Source: Pseudomonadota bacterium (GTDB lineage Bacteria > Pseudomonadota > Gammaproteobacteria > Burkholderiales > JABEVD01). From it: DNA of 32,658 bases. The notes under the pieces were generated by a model that did not search any database, was not told the origin of the DNA, and saw only the letters and a list, made by a program, of their open reading frames with translations. How positions within the stretch are numbered: position 1 is the first letter of the stretch; each line of letters opens with the position of its first letter. The position numbers and the translations under genes are program-made. The stretch is taken from contig JAJZTT010000012.1 of NCBI GenBank assembly GCA_021848705.1, positions 1 through 32,658 of the forward strand. The letters run 5' to 3'. Below are positions 10,228 to 19,819 of the stretch, in pieces.

Positions 10228-11649
10228 ATGAAGGCCGTCCTGATTTTTCTTTTGCTCGCCCTTCTCCAGGGTTGCGCAGTCAATCCGGTGAGCGGAAGGG
10301 AGGATTTCGTCCTGATGTCCGAGTCCGACGAAATCGCCATGGGCAGGCAGTCGGACCTGGAAGTGCGCAAGCAGTATGGCGTATACGAATCGAAGCACCT
10401 GCAGGAGTACGTGAACAGGGTTGGACAGCGCCTTGCGGCCAACAGTCACCGTCCCAACCTCGCCTATCATTTCACCGTGCTGGACAGCCCCGAAGTCAAT
10501 GCATTCGCGCTTCCCGGCGGATATGTCTACATCACCCGCGGCATCCTCCCCTATCTGGGCTCCGAGGCGGACCTTGCAGCGGTGCTGGGCCACGAAATCG
10601 GACATGTCACCGCAAGACATTCGGTGAAACAGTATACGGCTGCGACCGCAACGCAGATCGGCGCAGAGCTCGCCTCCATCTTCGTCCCTGAAATGAACAC
10701 CCAGGCAGGATACAGCCTCATCAATGTATCCGGAAATGCGCTTCTTTCCGGCTACGGCCGCGAACATGAACTGGAAGCAGACAAGCTGGGAAGCGAATAC
10801 CTGGCGAGGACCGGCTACGATCCTCATGCGATGATCGAGGTGCTTTCCGTGCTGAAGAATCAGGAGGAATTCGACAAGGTGCTCGCCCAGGAGGAACATC
10901 GCCAGCCCCGTTCCTATCATGGACTTTTCGCCTCCCATCCGGATACCGACACGAGATTGCAGCAGGTGGTGAACGAGGCTGCCGCCCTGGAGGTTTCCCC
11001 CCATCCCGTGGTGGGAAGAAGGATCTATCTTCAGGAAATCGACGGTCTCACCTTCGGCGACAGTCCTGCCCAGGGCGTGGTGAGAAACAACGAATTCCTG
11101 CATGCCGGACTCGGCATCGCAATCAACTTTCCGCCGGACTGGATAGTGAAGAACAGCCCGAAAAAGCTGCAGGCGATCTCGCCCGGAGCCGATGCCGCAA
11201 TCGAACTCACCCTCGTCGATCAGTATGCCGGGGACCCCGCCCTGTATCTGCAAAAGCGCTTTTCCAGCCAGGAGGCTACCCGGATCGGCGCTTCGGGTTT
11301 GCAGGGGGCAATGACCATCGTCTCGCCGAAAGCGGAAGCGGCCGCCTTCTTGAAGGACGGAAACCTGTTCGTCATCACCGCGGTCGCAAAATCCGCCCAG
11401 GCATTTTCAGGCCAAAGAGCCGGGATGGAAAAGGCGATATACAGCTTCCACACGCTCTCCGCCGCGGAGAAGAAGCTGGCCCGGGGTCTCAGGATCAGCA
11501 TCCGGCATGCCGGGCCTCGCGACACCTTCGAGTCCCTTTCCCGTGGATCCCCGCTCGGAAAAAATGCCACTGGCTATCTGAGGCTGCTCAACGAAGCCTA
11601 TCCGAACGGTGAGCCGCACCCCGGGGAAGAAATCAAGCTGGTCGAATAA
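10228..11649 (+). CDS. M48-family metalloprotease, predicted lipoprotein
   Basis: N-terminal signal with lipobox (LLALLQGC), zinc motif GHEIGHVTARHS, downstream ELEADKLG; SHPDTDTRLQQV. ATG at 10228 right after the rpmE terminator. Confidence 0.93.
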   Translation: MKAVLIFLLLALLQGCAVNPVSGREDFVLMSESDEIAMGRQSDLEVRKQYGVYESKHLQEYVNRVGQRLAANSHRPNLAYHFTVLDSPEVNAFALPGGYVYITRGILPYLGSEADLAAVLGHEIGHVTARHSVKQYTAATATQIGAELASIFVPEMNTQAGYSLINVSGNALLSGYGREHELEADKLGSEYLARTGYDPHAMIEVLSVLKNQEEFDKVLAQEEHRQPRSYHGLFASHPDTDTRLQQVVNEAAALEVSPHPVVGRRIYLQEIDGLTFGDSPAQGVVRNNEFLHAGLGIAINFPPDWIVKNSPKKLQAISPGADAAIELTLVDQYAGDPALYLQKRFSSQEATRIGASGLQGAMTIVSPKAEAAAFLKDGNLFVITAVAKSAQAFSGQRAGMEKAIYSFHTLSAAEKKLARGLRISIRHAGPRDTFESLSRGSPLGKNATGYLRLLNEAYPNGEPHPGEEIKLVE

Positions 11650-13274
11650 TGTATTACCTGGAACCGCAAGCAGAAGCCGAACCGCAGCTCGACAGGGTCG
11701 AGGCTGCCCTCATTTTCATCCTGATTCTTGCATGGATCCTGCCGGGCCTCATCGGCCACGAACCCTGGAAGCCGGACGAAGCCTACAATTTCGGCCTGAT
11801 CCATCACCTCATCGAATCCGGGAACTGGCTCACGCTCGGCTTGCCCGATGAAACCCCCTTCGTTCGCCCCCCCCTTTTCTACTGGACGGCGGCGCTTTTC
11901 GGTCAACTTCTTTCGCCGCTCATCGGCCTCCCGGATGCGGTCAGACTCGCGACCGGCTTTTACATGGGAATCGCCCTCCTCTTCCTCGTGCTTGTCGGGC
12001 GGATTCTTCACGGCAATGGAAGATATGCCGCGCTCATGCTGGTGGGCAGCTTCGGCCTGCTCGGGCACGCCCACCAGCTGATTGCCGACTCCGCCCTGTT
12101 CGCGGGATGCTCCATCGCCCTCTACGGTTTCGCGCTCAGGAGCCGCAACACCCTTTTCGCCGGCCTCGTCGCGGGAACCGGAATCGGCATCGGCTTCCTG
12201 GCCAGAGGTCCGATTGCGCTCGCATTTTTCGCACCTGTGCTCTTTTTGCTTCCCGTTTTGGGCGGGAGGATCCGCCAACAGATCCTCTTCGTTTTCATAC
12301 TGGCTGCCTCCCTCTCCCCGTGGATCCTGATCTGGCCATGGCTGCTCGGAGCGAACCATCCAGAACTTCTTTCCTCCTGGCTGAAAAAAAGCCTCGACAT
12401 CAATTTCGGACTGGTCAGGGCGCCCCATCCTTCGTGGTTCTTCTACGTCTCTCTCCTTCCCTGGTTCGCATGGCCGACCCTGCCGGTTGCCATCCTGGTC
12501 GCGTGGCGCGAAAGGACCAAGCTCCTCCAGGAAAGGTTTCTTCTGCCGCTCGCGGTCTTCCTTTCGATGCTGATTGTCCTGAGTTCGAGCCATACCACCC
12601 GGGAACTCTATGCCATGCCCATGCTCCTGCCGCTTGCGCTCCTTGCAGCCTCTTCGATGGAAAGCATGAAGCGCAACCTGGCGAGCGCCTTCAACTGGTT
12701 CGGAATCATCACATTCGGGCTTCTGACCCTGCTTTTCTGGACCGGATGGATCGCGATGATGACCGGATTCCCGCATTGGATCGCGGCCAGAATACACCAT
12801 TATCATCCAGATTTCGTGGCAAGCTTCCACCTCTTTCCGTTCATATTCGCTTTCGCAGCGACCCTGCTATGGATCTGGCTGATCACGCATACCGAGCATA
12901 ACGCGAAACGTGCAACCATCAACTGGGCAAGCGGAATCGTGACGGTCTGGATGATCCTGATGACCCTGTGGCTTCCCTTTCTGGACTCGATCAAGGGATA
13001 CCGGGAAATGTTCCTGGACATGAAGGCCGCGCTTCCCGGACAGTACACCTGTATCGAGGAAAGGCACCTGGGTGAAGCGCAGCGGGCAATGCTGGACTAT
13101 TATCTCGGCGTCGTGACCAGGAAGAGGCATTGCGATCTCGTCCTGGTGCAGACAGTTTCTTCCAACCGCAAGGAACCTGCCGGATGGAAGAAGCTCTGGG
13201 AAGGCGCCCGCGCCGGAGACCGCTTCGAGCGTTATCGACTCTACCGGATCACCACTTCGAAAGATAGCGGCTGA
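11649..13274 (+). CDS. ArnT/PMT-like membrane glycosyltransferase (GT39/GT83-type)
   Basis: 541 aa, multiple TM helices; N-terminal EPWKPDEAYNF and ETPFVRPPLFYW are typical of dolichyl-phosphate-mannose/ArnT-like transferases. Confidence 0.85.
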   Translation: MYYLEPQAEAEPQLDRVEAALIFILILAWILPGLIGHEPWKPDEAYNFGLIHHLIESGNWLTLGLPDETPFVRPPLFYWTAALFGQLLSPLIGLPDAVRLATGFYMGIALLFLVLVGRILHGNGRYAALMLVGSFGLLGHAHQLIADSALFAGCSIALYGFALRSRNTLFAGLVAGTGIGIGFLARGPIALAFFAPVLFLLPVLGGRIRQQILFVFILAASLSPWILIWPWLLGANHPELLSSWLKKSLDINFGLVRAPHPSWFFYVSLLPWFAWPTLPVAILVAWRERTKLLQERFLLPLAVFLSMLIVLSSSHTTRELYAMPMLLPLALLAASSMESMKRNLASAFNWFGIITFGLLTLLFWTGWIAMMTGFPHWIAARIHHYHPDFVASFHLFPFIFAFAATLLWIWLITHTEHNAKRATINWASGIVTVWMILMTLWLPFLDSIKGYREMFLDMKAALPGQYTCIEERHLGEAQRAMLDYYLGVVTRKRHCDLVLVQTVSSNRKEPAGWKKLWEGARAGDRFERYRLYRITTSKDSG

Positions 13275-16065
13275 GCGCATACTGGATCTCGCGATTCTGC
13301 GGATCCAGGACCAGCGCCTGCCGGTATGACGCGACCGCTTCGTCCTTTTTCCCCAGCGCCTCCAGGATCCCCCCTTTCTGGTAATAGGCCATCCCCGCAG
13401 GATCGAGAGAGATCGATCTTTCGATCGCAGCCAGGGCTTCCTCCCTCCTTCCCGCAAGGAGATATGCCCCGGCGGCCGCATAGGGGACAGATGCATTTTT
13501 TGGCGACATTTTTTCGGCAAGCTCGAACTGGCTGATGGCCTGATCGACTCTTCCCAGCAATTCTTCGCACTCGCCGATATCGAATACCGTCGCCACATCT
13601 CCAGGCCTTGCTTGCAGCGCCTTCTGGTATTGAGTGAGCGCAGCCTGGTAAAAACCCTGCCTTCTGTATTCCCTTCCCAGGATGCGCAGCGATTTTGCGC
13701 TACCCGATTTTTCCGCCAGGATTTCGTAGAATCTCATCCGCTGTTGGGCCAGCCTGTTGTCGAAATTCCGCACATAGATGCGCCCCTGCTGCATCCATTT
13801 TTCGGTGATGCCGGCATTGCCGAGCATGAATTCCGCTTCCGCGACATGCTCCACAGGATCGTATTTCATCGCAGGCTCCACTGCATTCTGCACTGCAGAA
13901 AAGTCGAAGGTCGATTCGAGTCTTTTCCTGAATTCGGTCAGATCGCTTTTTCCCAGCCTCGCCATTTCGAATTCGAGAACCGGATCGTCGAGGGTGTTCA
14001 CCGGAGGATTCAGTCCCTCGAGTATCCGGTAGGCATCGGGAGTCATCAGATGGTAGGCGAGCATGCGGGGAATGATGCCGTGTTCCCCCATGAGGTCCTG
14101 TTCCAGCGGTTTCGACCGGTCTGCGAGTTCGGGATGATGCAGCCTCACCGGATCGTCGGATGCGATCACGAGAAAATACCCGGACTTGATGAAGACGAGC
14201 GCGCAATGGCGGTACACGCTTTTCACCGTCTGCAGAATGATTTCCGCTCCTTTCGAGCCCACTCTTCCGTCCATCCAGGTCAGGTAGATTCCGCCGGGCC
14301 TCAGCCTTCTTTTCGTCATCTGCAGGAAATCGACTGTGTAGAGCTTGGAGGAGCTGAAATACAGCGGGCTCGTCACCGTATTCAGGATCATGTCATAGCT
14401 TTTTTTCGAGCTTTTCGAATAGTGGATGGCATCATCCACGATGATGTGCACCCCCGGATTCTTCTCGATGTCGAAGTTCCATTTCTTCATCCGGTAGAGG
14501 TTCTCGCGGATCACGGGATTGATTTCGACGATGTCGGTATGGGAAAAAAGCTGGCCGACTGCGGAACCTGTCGAACCGCTCCCGAGCCCCAGCACCAGCG
14601 CATCGTTCGTATCCTTCGAGAACATCGGTCCGATGGTGCCGACCGTCTTTTCGGACGGGTTGTTCATCGGAAAGCTGATGTAGCCGTTGATGAAGAAATA
14701 AGGCTCCCCCTTCACCCAGTTGATCGAGAAAACATCCTGGTAACCCCTGAATTTTTCCGGGAAACTGAAATCCTTGCGTTCTTCCTCGAGCTTCCTTTCC
14801 GAATGGAAGGAAGTGTAGCTGAGATAGAGCAGATTTTCGTCCCAGAAGGAATGGTGCGCCCCGAGGGTGAGCAGCAGAATTGCCGCTGCGGGAACCAGTG
14901 TCCTTTTCCTGGCATAAGCTGCCTGCGCAGCCAGCACCAGGATGGCGATTGCGATGAGTTCGATGCCGTAATCGAAATACCTGTGCAACACGAAAGCCAT
15001 CAGCAGGAATCCGGCGACATTCGCCATCGAAGCGATGTAGAGCAGCGCGCCCGATTCGCGCGCCACTTCCCCTTCCTTCGCCAGAAGCGCAGGAACCGTC
15101 GCGCCGAAGGTCATCGCGGGCAGGCCCATGAGCAGCAGAAGCACGATCCCTTTCAGGATCAGCACCGTCACGCCGTGATCGACCGCACCCTGGTAAAGCG
15201 CCGCATAAACATACAGGATGTCCTGATAGAAGACCATGAAAAACAGCAGGCCAGAGGCGTTGGCGAGAAGCAGGGCCGGGTAACCGAGCTTCATCCTCTT
15301 CACCAGGAAGGATCCGGCAGAAATGCCGAACAGGACGATGGCGAGCACCAGTGCGAAGGATTCGCGGAAAGGACCGAACATGAGTTCGGAAATCTTCACC
15401 ATGAACAGCTGGAACACCGCGGAAGCCATGCTGATCAGAACCAGGGAGACGATCTGGTTGACAGGAAGTCCGGATGCCCTGCCCGGGGCAGGAGGTGCGC
15501 ATGATTCGTGCTTTCCTGCAGGATACAGCATGGCCGATGCGAGCAGATTCAGCAACCCGAAGAAAACCATGGTTCCGGTGATGCCGAACTTCCTGATCAT
15601 CCAGAATTCGATCAGGATTGCAGTCGCAGCCGCGGCGAGATTGTAGGTGGAATAGACGCCTGAAAATACCTTTCCCTTCGCGGAAAGATACCCGGCGAAT
15701 AGCGGCACGCTGCAGCCGATCAGAAAGGCCGGAAAAAGCAGCAGGATGATTGCCGGAAGGATGGCCCCGGAAAGCCCCGGAAACAGACCTTCCCCTGCGT
15801 AGAGCAGGCTGTCGATCGGTCCCTGCAGCAGCGCAAATGCGACCCCGTACAGGCCGATCGAACCCTCGATCAGCCAGAGATGGCGCCAGAACCTGTGCGC
15901 ATGCCTGGATCCCAGGCCTATGCCGAGCAGGAAGGTGATGAGGACGGCGCTGGAAACCGCGAACTGGTCCCCGAGCATTCCGCCGAGGATTCTGCCATAG
16001 AGGATTTCGTAGGAGATCCCGCACAGCCCGGAAAGCAGCAGTACGAAATTCAACATGCGGACCAT
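13249..16065 (-). CDS. Membrane-fused spermidine synthase-like protein with C-terminal TPR repeats
   Basis: N-terminal TM helices (MLNFVLLLSGLCGISYEILYGRILGG); SpeE-like core (ALVLGLGSGSTGSAVGQLFSHTDIVEINPVI...VDDAIHYSKSSKKSYDMILNTVTSPLYFSSSKLYTVDFLQMTKRRLRPGGIYLTWM); C-terminal TPR units (YQAALTQYQKALQARPGDVATVFDIGECEELLGRVDQAISQFELAEKMSPKN). Start set at the ATG after AGGGGAG. Confidence 0.88.
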   Translation of the reverse strand: MVRMLNFVLLLSGLCGISYEILYGRILGGMLGDQFAVSSAVLITFLLGIGLGSRHAHRFWRHLWLIEGSIGLYGVAFALLQGPIDSLLYAGEGLFPGLSGAILPAIILLLFPAFLIGCSVPLFAGYLSAKGKVFSGVYSTYNLAAAATAILIEFWMIRKFGITGTMVFFGLLNLLASAMLYPAGKHESCAPPAPGRASGLPVNQIVSLVLISMASAVFQLFMVKISELMFGPFRESFALVLAIVLFGISAGSFLVKRMKLGYPALLLANASGLLFFMVFYQDILYVYAALYQGAVDHGVTVLILKGIVLLLLMGLPAMTFGATVPALLAKEGEVARESGALLYIASMANVAGFLLMAFVLHRYFDYGIELIAIAILVLAAQAAYARKRTLVPAAAILLLTLGAHHSFWDENLLYLSYTSFHSERKLEEERKDFSFPEKFRGYQDVFSINWVKGEPYFFINGYISFPMNNPSEKTVGTIGPMFSKDTNDALVLGLGSGSTGSAVGQLFSHTDIVEINPVIRENLYRMKKWNFDIEKNPGVHIIVDDAIHYSKSSKKSYDMILNTVTSPLYFSSSKLYTVDFLQMTKRRLRPGGIYLTWMDGRVGSKGAEIILQTVKSVYRHCALVFIKSGYFLVIASDDPVRLHHPELADRSKPLEQDLMGEHGIIPRMLAYHLMTPDAYRILEGLNPPVNTLDDPVLEFEMARLGKSDLTEFRKRLESTFDFSAVQNAVEPAMKYDPVEHVAEAEFMLGNAGITEKWMQQGRIYVRNFDNRLAQQRMRFYEILAEKSGSAKSLRILGREYRRQGFYQAALTQYQKALQARPGDVATVFDIGECEELLGRVDQAISQFELAEKMSPKNASVPYAAAGAYLLAGRREEALAAIERSISLDPAGMAYYQKGGILEALGKKDEAVASYRQALVLDPQNREIQYALSRYLSKW

Positions 16066-16126
16066 CCCGATCTCCCCTGAAAAAAACACATTATCCCGTT
16101 TTCCTGGCAGGGTTGAAAAATATTAT

Positions 16127-16150
16127 AAAAAAAGCGCCCCGAAGGGCGCC
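16127..16150 (-). terminator. Rho-independent terminator downstream of the pilin/Gly-rich operon
   Basis: Minus strand GGCGCCC-TTC-GGGGCGC followed by TTTTTTT. Confidence 0.85.
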
Positions 16151-16167
16151 ATTCGATGCAGAAAAAA

Positions 16168-17190
16168 TCAGCGCAGGGTACGGATTCCGCCGCTGTTGGG
16201 GATCGCAACCGGGATCGTGCAGGATACTCCGGGGGCATTGCAACCTGCTCCCTGGTATTGTGTGCCGCCGCTTCCGCCGCTTCCGCCACTGCCACTGCCA
16301 CTACCGCCGCCGCTTCCGCCATTGCCGCCGCCGCTTCCGCCGCCGTTATTCCCGCCGCCGGTTCCGGTGCTTCCGCCGCTTCCGCCGCTGCCGCCGCCGT
16401 AAACAGTGACCGTCGAGCCTGCAGGTGCGGCCAGGCAGGCAGAAAGCGAGGTGGCGGCCGTGGTAATGGTCTGCCCCTGGGCTCTGGCCTTGAGGGACTC
16501 CCTTGGCACGGCATCGTTGTCGGGATTCGAATCATCCTCGTCCTCGCATTTTCCGATGCTGTCCATGTCGTGGTTTCCATGGCCGTGCGCCTTGACTCCG
16601 TTGACCTGGTCGTCCGGAACGTCGAGCGTCACTCTGGCGCCGCCCATGCGATGGCAGATGGTGATCTTGCCGTCCGGGGAAGTGCCTACGCGCTCGCTAT
16701 GATCGACGTGATGGTCGTTGCCCTGGGAATCCTTGTAGTCGAAATCGAAGTCCGATTCGTTCTCCTGACCAGCATAGTGACGAGGGGAGATCCTGTCGTC
16801 GTCGGAATAAGTGTCCGAATTGCCGTTCTTGTCCTTGTGGTTGCTGTCCTTGTCCTGGCCGCGACCGGAATCGTGATGCTCGTTTTCTTCGTCCTTGTCG
16901 GTATCGGTGGCGACGTTGGAAGCGGTGGTGCAGACGGTCCTGATGATGTTGGTTCCGCAAGCGGAAACGATCGAAGAGGTGCAGTTCGGAGTGGTCGTGG
17001 CCGTGGTGCCGGTCTTGTCGCCGCTGCTCTTGTTGTCACTGCTCTTGTTGTCACCGCTGTTGTCGCTGCTGCTCTTGTTGTCGCCATTGCCGTTGCCATA
17101 ACCATTGCCATTGTTGTCGGCATGGGCTGTGGCGAGCCCCAGGCCGAGCAACAGGGCCACGAGGAGTTTTGCCGGTTTAAAAGTGTTCAT
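16168..17190 (-). CDS. Secreted low-complexity protein: signal peptide, Asp/Ser/Asn-rich region, 'ITICHR...' Cys/His domain, Gly/Ser-rich C-terminus
   Basis: ATG at 17190: MNTFKPAKLLVALLLGLGLATAHADNNGNGYGNGNGDNK..., ...DGKITICHRMGGARVTLDVPDDQVNGVKAHGHGNHDMDSIGKCEDEDD..., then ~50 residues mostly Gly/Ser. The longer ORF upstream of this ATG is read in the wrong frame of pilX. Confidence 0.8.
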   Translation of the reverse strand: MNTFKPAKLLVALLLGLGLATAHADNNGNGYGNGNGDNKSSSDNSGDNKSSDNKSSGDKTGTTATTTPNCTSSIVSACGTNIIRTVCTTASNVATDTDKDEENEHHDSGRGQDKDSNHKDKNGNSDTYSDDDRISPRHYAGQENESDFDFDYKDSQGNDHHVDHSERVGTSPDGKITICHRMGGARVTLDVPDDQVNGVKAHGHGNHDMDSIGKCEDEDDSNPDNDAVPRESLKARAQGQTITTAATSLSACLAAPAGSTVTVYGGGSGGSGGSTGTGGGNNGGGSGGGNGGSGGGSGSGSGGSGGSGGTQYQGAGCNAPGVSCTIPVAIPNSGGIRTLR

Positions 17191-17276
17191 GATGTTCCCT
17201 TTCCGTTGAATTGAGTTGGTTCCAAAGCACAGATTTCCTTCATACCATTCGCATCCCCCTCCCTGAACCCATACCG

Positions 17277-18125
17277 CTAGTTGACGGTATCCTCGGAGCC
17301 GATGAAATACTGCGCCATTCCGGTGGTGTTCCTCGGCCCCGTCACCATCACCGTCACCCTGAAATAAAGCCTTCCGGTTCCGGAAACCAGGGTGGTGGCT
17401 CCGGAACCGTCTCCTCCGTACAGGATCGCAATCGGGCCGGAGCCGTATCCTGAACCTCCGCTTGTGACGGTCACGCCGACCGTGCCTCCCGTGATGGTGG
17501 CCGTTGCGGTCGCTCCGCTGCCACCCGAGCCGGTATTGTCGAAAACCACAGTGGGCGGGGTGACGTTGTATCCGTTTCCGGTATTCTGCAAGGTGACTCC
17601 GTTCACCGCCCCGTTGCTCACCGAGGCCGGAAAATACACCGGAGCCGCCATGCAGTAGGCGAATGTAGGAGCCGCGCCGTTGGTATTGGCCGCAGCGCCG
17701 ACATTCGTCCCGCACATCCTCTCGATGATGTATTGCACCTGATATCCGGCAGGAACCCCGGTGGGCACAGGCGGGCTCCAGTTGAGCGAATTCCCCGTAC
17801 CGGGATTCGGAAGCTTGGTCTGACTGTCTATCGGCAGCGCATCGGGATAATAGAAGCTGGAGCCGCTACATGCGGTTCCGGGTGACTTCGACTGAATCAC
17901 CTGGCAACTGGTGGCCACGCTTCCGTTCATCATGTTGGAAGTGACCCACTGGTAGGCAGCCGCCTCGCCGACATCCTCCATCTGCACCGCAGCCTCTCCG
18001 AATGCGAGGTTTCCCGAAATGACATTGGTGGTATCGACCGTTCTCATGAGCGAGATGCCGGCAAGCGACATCGCGACCAGCGCGATCAGCGCAATGATGA
18101 GGACGATTCCTTTCTGATTGTTCAC
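17277..18125 (-). CDS. pilX: Type IV pilus minor pilin/assembly protein PilX-like
   Basis: GTG start overlapping pilW stop; NNQKGIVLIIALIALVAMSLAGISLMRTVDTTNVISGNLAFGEAAVQ is PilX-like. C-terminal half has GxGY/GATATATI repeats. Confidence 0.8.
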   Translation of the reverse strand: MNNQKGIVLIIALIALVAMSLAGISLMRTVDTTNVISGNLAFGEAAVQMEDVGEAAAYQWVTSNMMNGSVATSCQVIQSKSPGTACSGSSFYYPDALPIDSQTKLPNPGTGNSLNWSPPVPTGVPAGYQVQYIIERMCGTNVGAAANTNGAAPTFAYCMAAPVYFPASVSNGAVNGVTLQNTGNGYNVTPPTVVFDNTGSGGSGATATATITGGTVGVTVTSGGSGYGSGPIAILYGGDGSGATTLVSGTGRLYFRVTVMVTGPRNTTGMAQYFIGSEDTVN

Positions 18126-19318
18126 AGGTTCCCCCAGATCACGTTCCTGAGCGGCACCACGGTCCAGTACACCTTGTAGCGGTAACACTTCCAGCTGGTA
18201 TCCGCAGTGAGATCCACGGTGGGCGGAGCACTGCTTCCAGTGGGCAACCCTGTCGAAGGCCAGGTCGCAGGCGCCGTGGTAGTGGTATTGCAGGCCAGGG
18301 CGCCGGTCGAGGAAGTGCCTGTGGCCTTTTCCTTCAGGGGACTTCTCGCCACCACCGCGATCCGGATCGCCTTGATGCGCTGGTAGTCGGACATGTTGGG
18401 GGTCGCCCAGTCTCCCGAAGAAGGAGAGCACTTGCTTCCCGTGGCATCGGTCCAGCAGTTGACGGTCTGCCCTCCCCCTGCCGCAGCCACGCCATACTGC
18501 GCCTGGATGTTGACGATATTGGCCGCCTGCGGAGTGCTGGTCGATGCGTAATTGTCGGTCTGGACCAGATTGCCGCTGGAGATGTTGAAGGTGGAGATCG
18601 TCAGGGGATTGCTCGGTCCGAGATCGATGACCTGGGCACCTGCAGTGTAATTCTGCGCGGTCGGGCTTCCGCTGGTGTTGCCGGCCGCATTGGATACGGA
18701 AGAAACATTGACCGTGGTCGGATCGCCGATGGTGATCGGGGCGGTTGTACCGCAATTTTGCGTGCAGTAATTGAAGCTCGAGGAAACCTTGAGCAGCGTG
18801 CAGTCGAGCGTACCCTGCGAAATCAGGATATAGTCATTCGCCTTCAACCCTCTTCCGGTATCGAGGGTGAGCGAGGAAGCCGTGCTGGAAGCGCTCGCAA
18901 TCAGATAGCCGTGGCCGGAACCTGTCGATATCCCCCCCAGGGCGGAATCCATTCTCGCCGTGATCAGGGTGTCGGAAAGACCGGTTCCGCCGTCGACGAT
19001 CTTGACCGGAACGCTCTGAAAAATGCTGTTCGGATTGAATGCATCGATCTGCGTGCAGGGAATGCTCCCCTGCTGCTGTGTTCCTCCCACGATGAGACCG
19101 CTCCTGATGAGGCCGAATCCGCCCAGGCGGATGTCCTGCTCGAGCGCGTAAAGGGCGGTAAGACCGCTTTGCTGCATGTCGGCGCCCGCCCCGGTCGTCC
19201 TTCTCTGCGACTCGAAAAGCGCGAGGGTCTGGAAGATCGCCAGCATGGCGACCAGACCGATCACGAGGCCTACCAGGATCTCGATCAGGCTGAATCCGCT
19301 TTGTTTGGTCTTGTCCAC
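18122..19318 (-). CDS. pilW: Type IV pilus minor pilin PilW-like
   Basis: MDKTKQSGFSLIEILVGLVIGLVAMLAIFQTLALFESQRRTTGAGADMQQSG; prepilin cleavage motif G^FSLIE. Confidence 0.9.
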   Translation of the reverse strand: MDKTKQSGFSLIEILVGLVIGLVAMLAIFQTLALFESQRRTTGAGADMQQSGLTALYALEQDIRLGGFGLIRSGLIVGGTQQQGSIPCTQIDAFNPNSIFQSVPVKIVDGGTGLSDTLITARMDSALGGISTGSGHGYLIASASSTASSLTLDTGRGLKANDYILISQGTLDCTLLKVSSSFNYCTQNCGTTAPITIGDPTTVNVSSVSNAAGNTSGSPTAQNYTAGAQVIDLGPSNPLTISTFNISSGNLVQTDNYASTSTPQAANIVNIQAQYGVAAAGGGQTVNCWTDATGSKCSPSSGDWATPNMSDYQRIKAIRIAVVARSPLKEKATGTSSTGALACNTTTTAPATWPSTGLPTGSSAPPTVDLTADTSWKCYRYKVYWTVVPLRNVIWGNL

Positions 19319-19327
19319 TGCTTTTCT

Positions 19328-19807
19328 TCAGTAAAGGTTGATCTGAGCCATGGTGGTATAGCTGTGCGTCGCGCCGCTCTGCGGGGATTTCCAGGAAAGC
19401 GTCACGGTCACTGTATGACCGGTCAGAACGCCCTGCGGATCGGTCACATTGCCCACCACGATGGTCGGCTGGTTTACCTTATCGGTCACGCCCGGAAGGT
19501 ACGCGCTCTGGCTGTTGGTGCTCTGGATCTGCGTCACCCAGGCCTGGACGGTGGTATTGGTCGTAGACGTAGTACAGGGACTGCATGCATAGCCCGTCAC
19601 GTTCAACCTGTCCGCCCAGATCAGGGAAAGGATCTGGTTGCCGAGAAATGCAGCATCCACCCGATAATGCGCCTCCATGGTCTGAGCGATCGACCTCGCC
19701 TGCATCCCGATCACGGCGAGAATACCCATGGTGAAAATGAGGAGCGCAATCAGGGCTTCCAGCACCATCACGCCGCCCTGTTTCGAAATGTCCGCGACTT
19801 GCCTCAC
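19328..19807 (-). CDS. pilV: Type IV pilus modification/minor pilin PilV-like
   Basis: MRQVADISKQGGVMVLEALIALLIFTMGILAVIGMQARSI; size and order match PilV. Confidence 0.85.
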   Translation of the reverse strand: MRQVADISKQGGVMVLEALIALLIFTMGILAVIGMQARSIAQTMEAHYRVDAAFLGNQILSLIWADRLNVTGYACSPCTTSTTNTTVQAWVTQIQSTNSQSAYLPGVTDKVNQPTIVVGNVTDPQGVLTGHTVTVTLSWKSPQSGATHSYTTMAQINLY

Positions 19808-19819
19808 TTCAGCCCCTCC

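Noticed and set aside
13612-15504. 630-aa plus-strand ORF opposite the SpeE/TPR gene
   Set aside because: Antisense shadow, His/Arg/Gln-rich with no motif.
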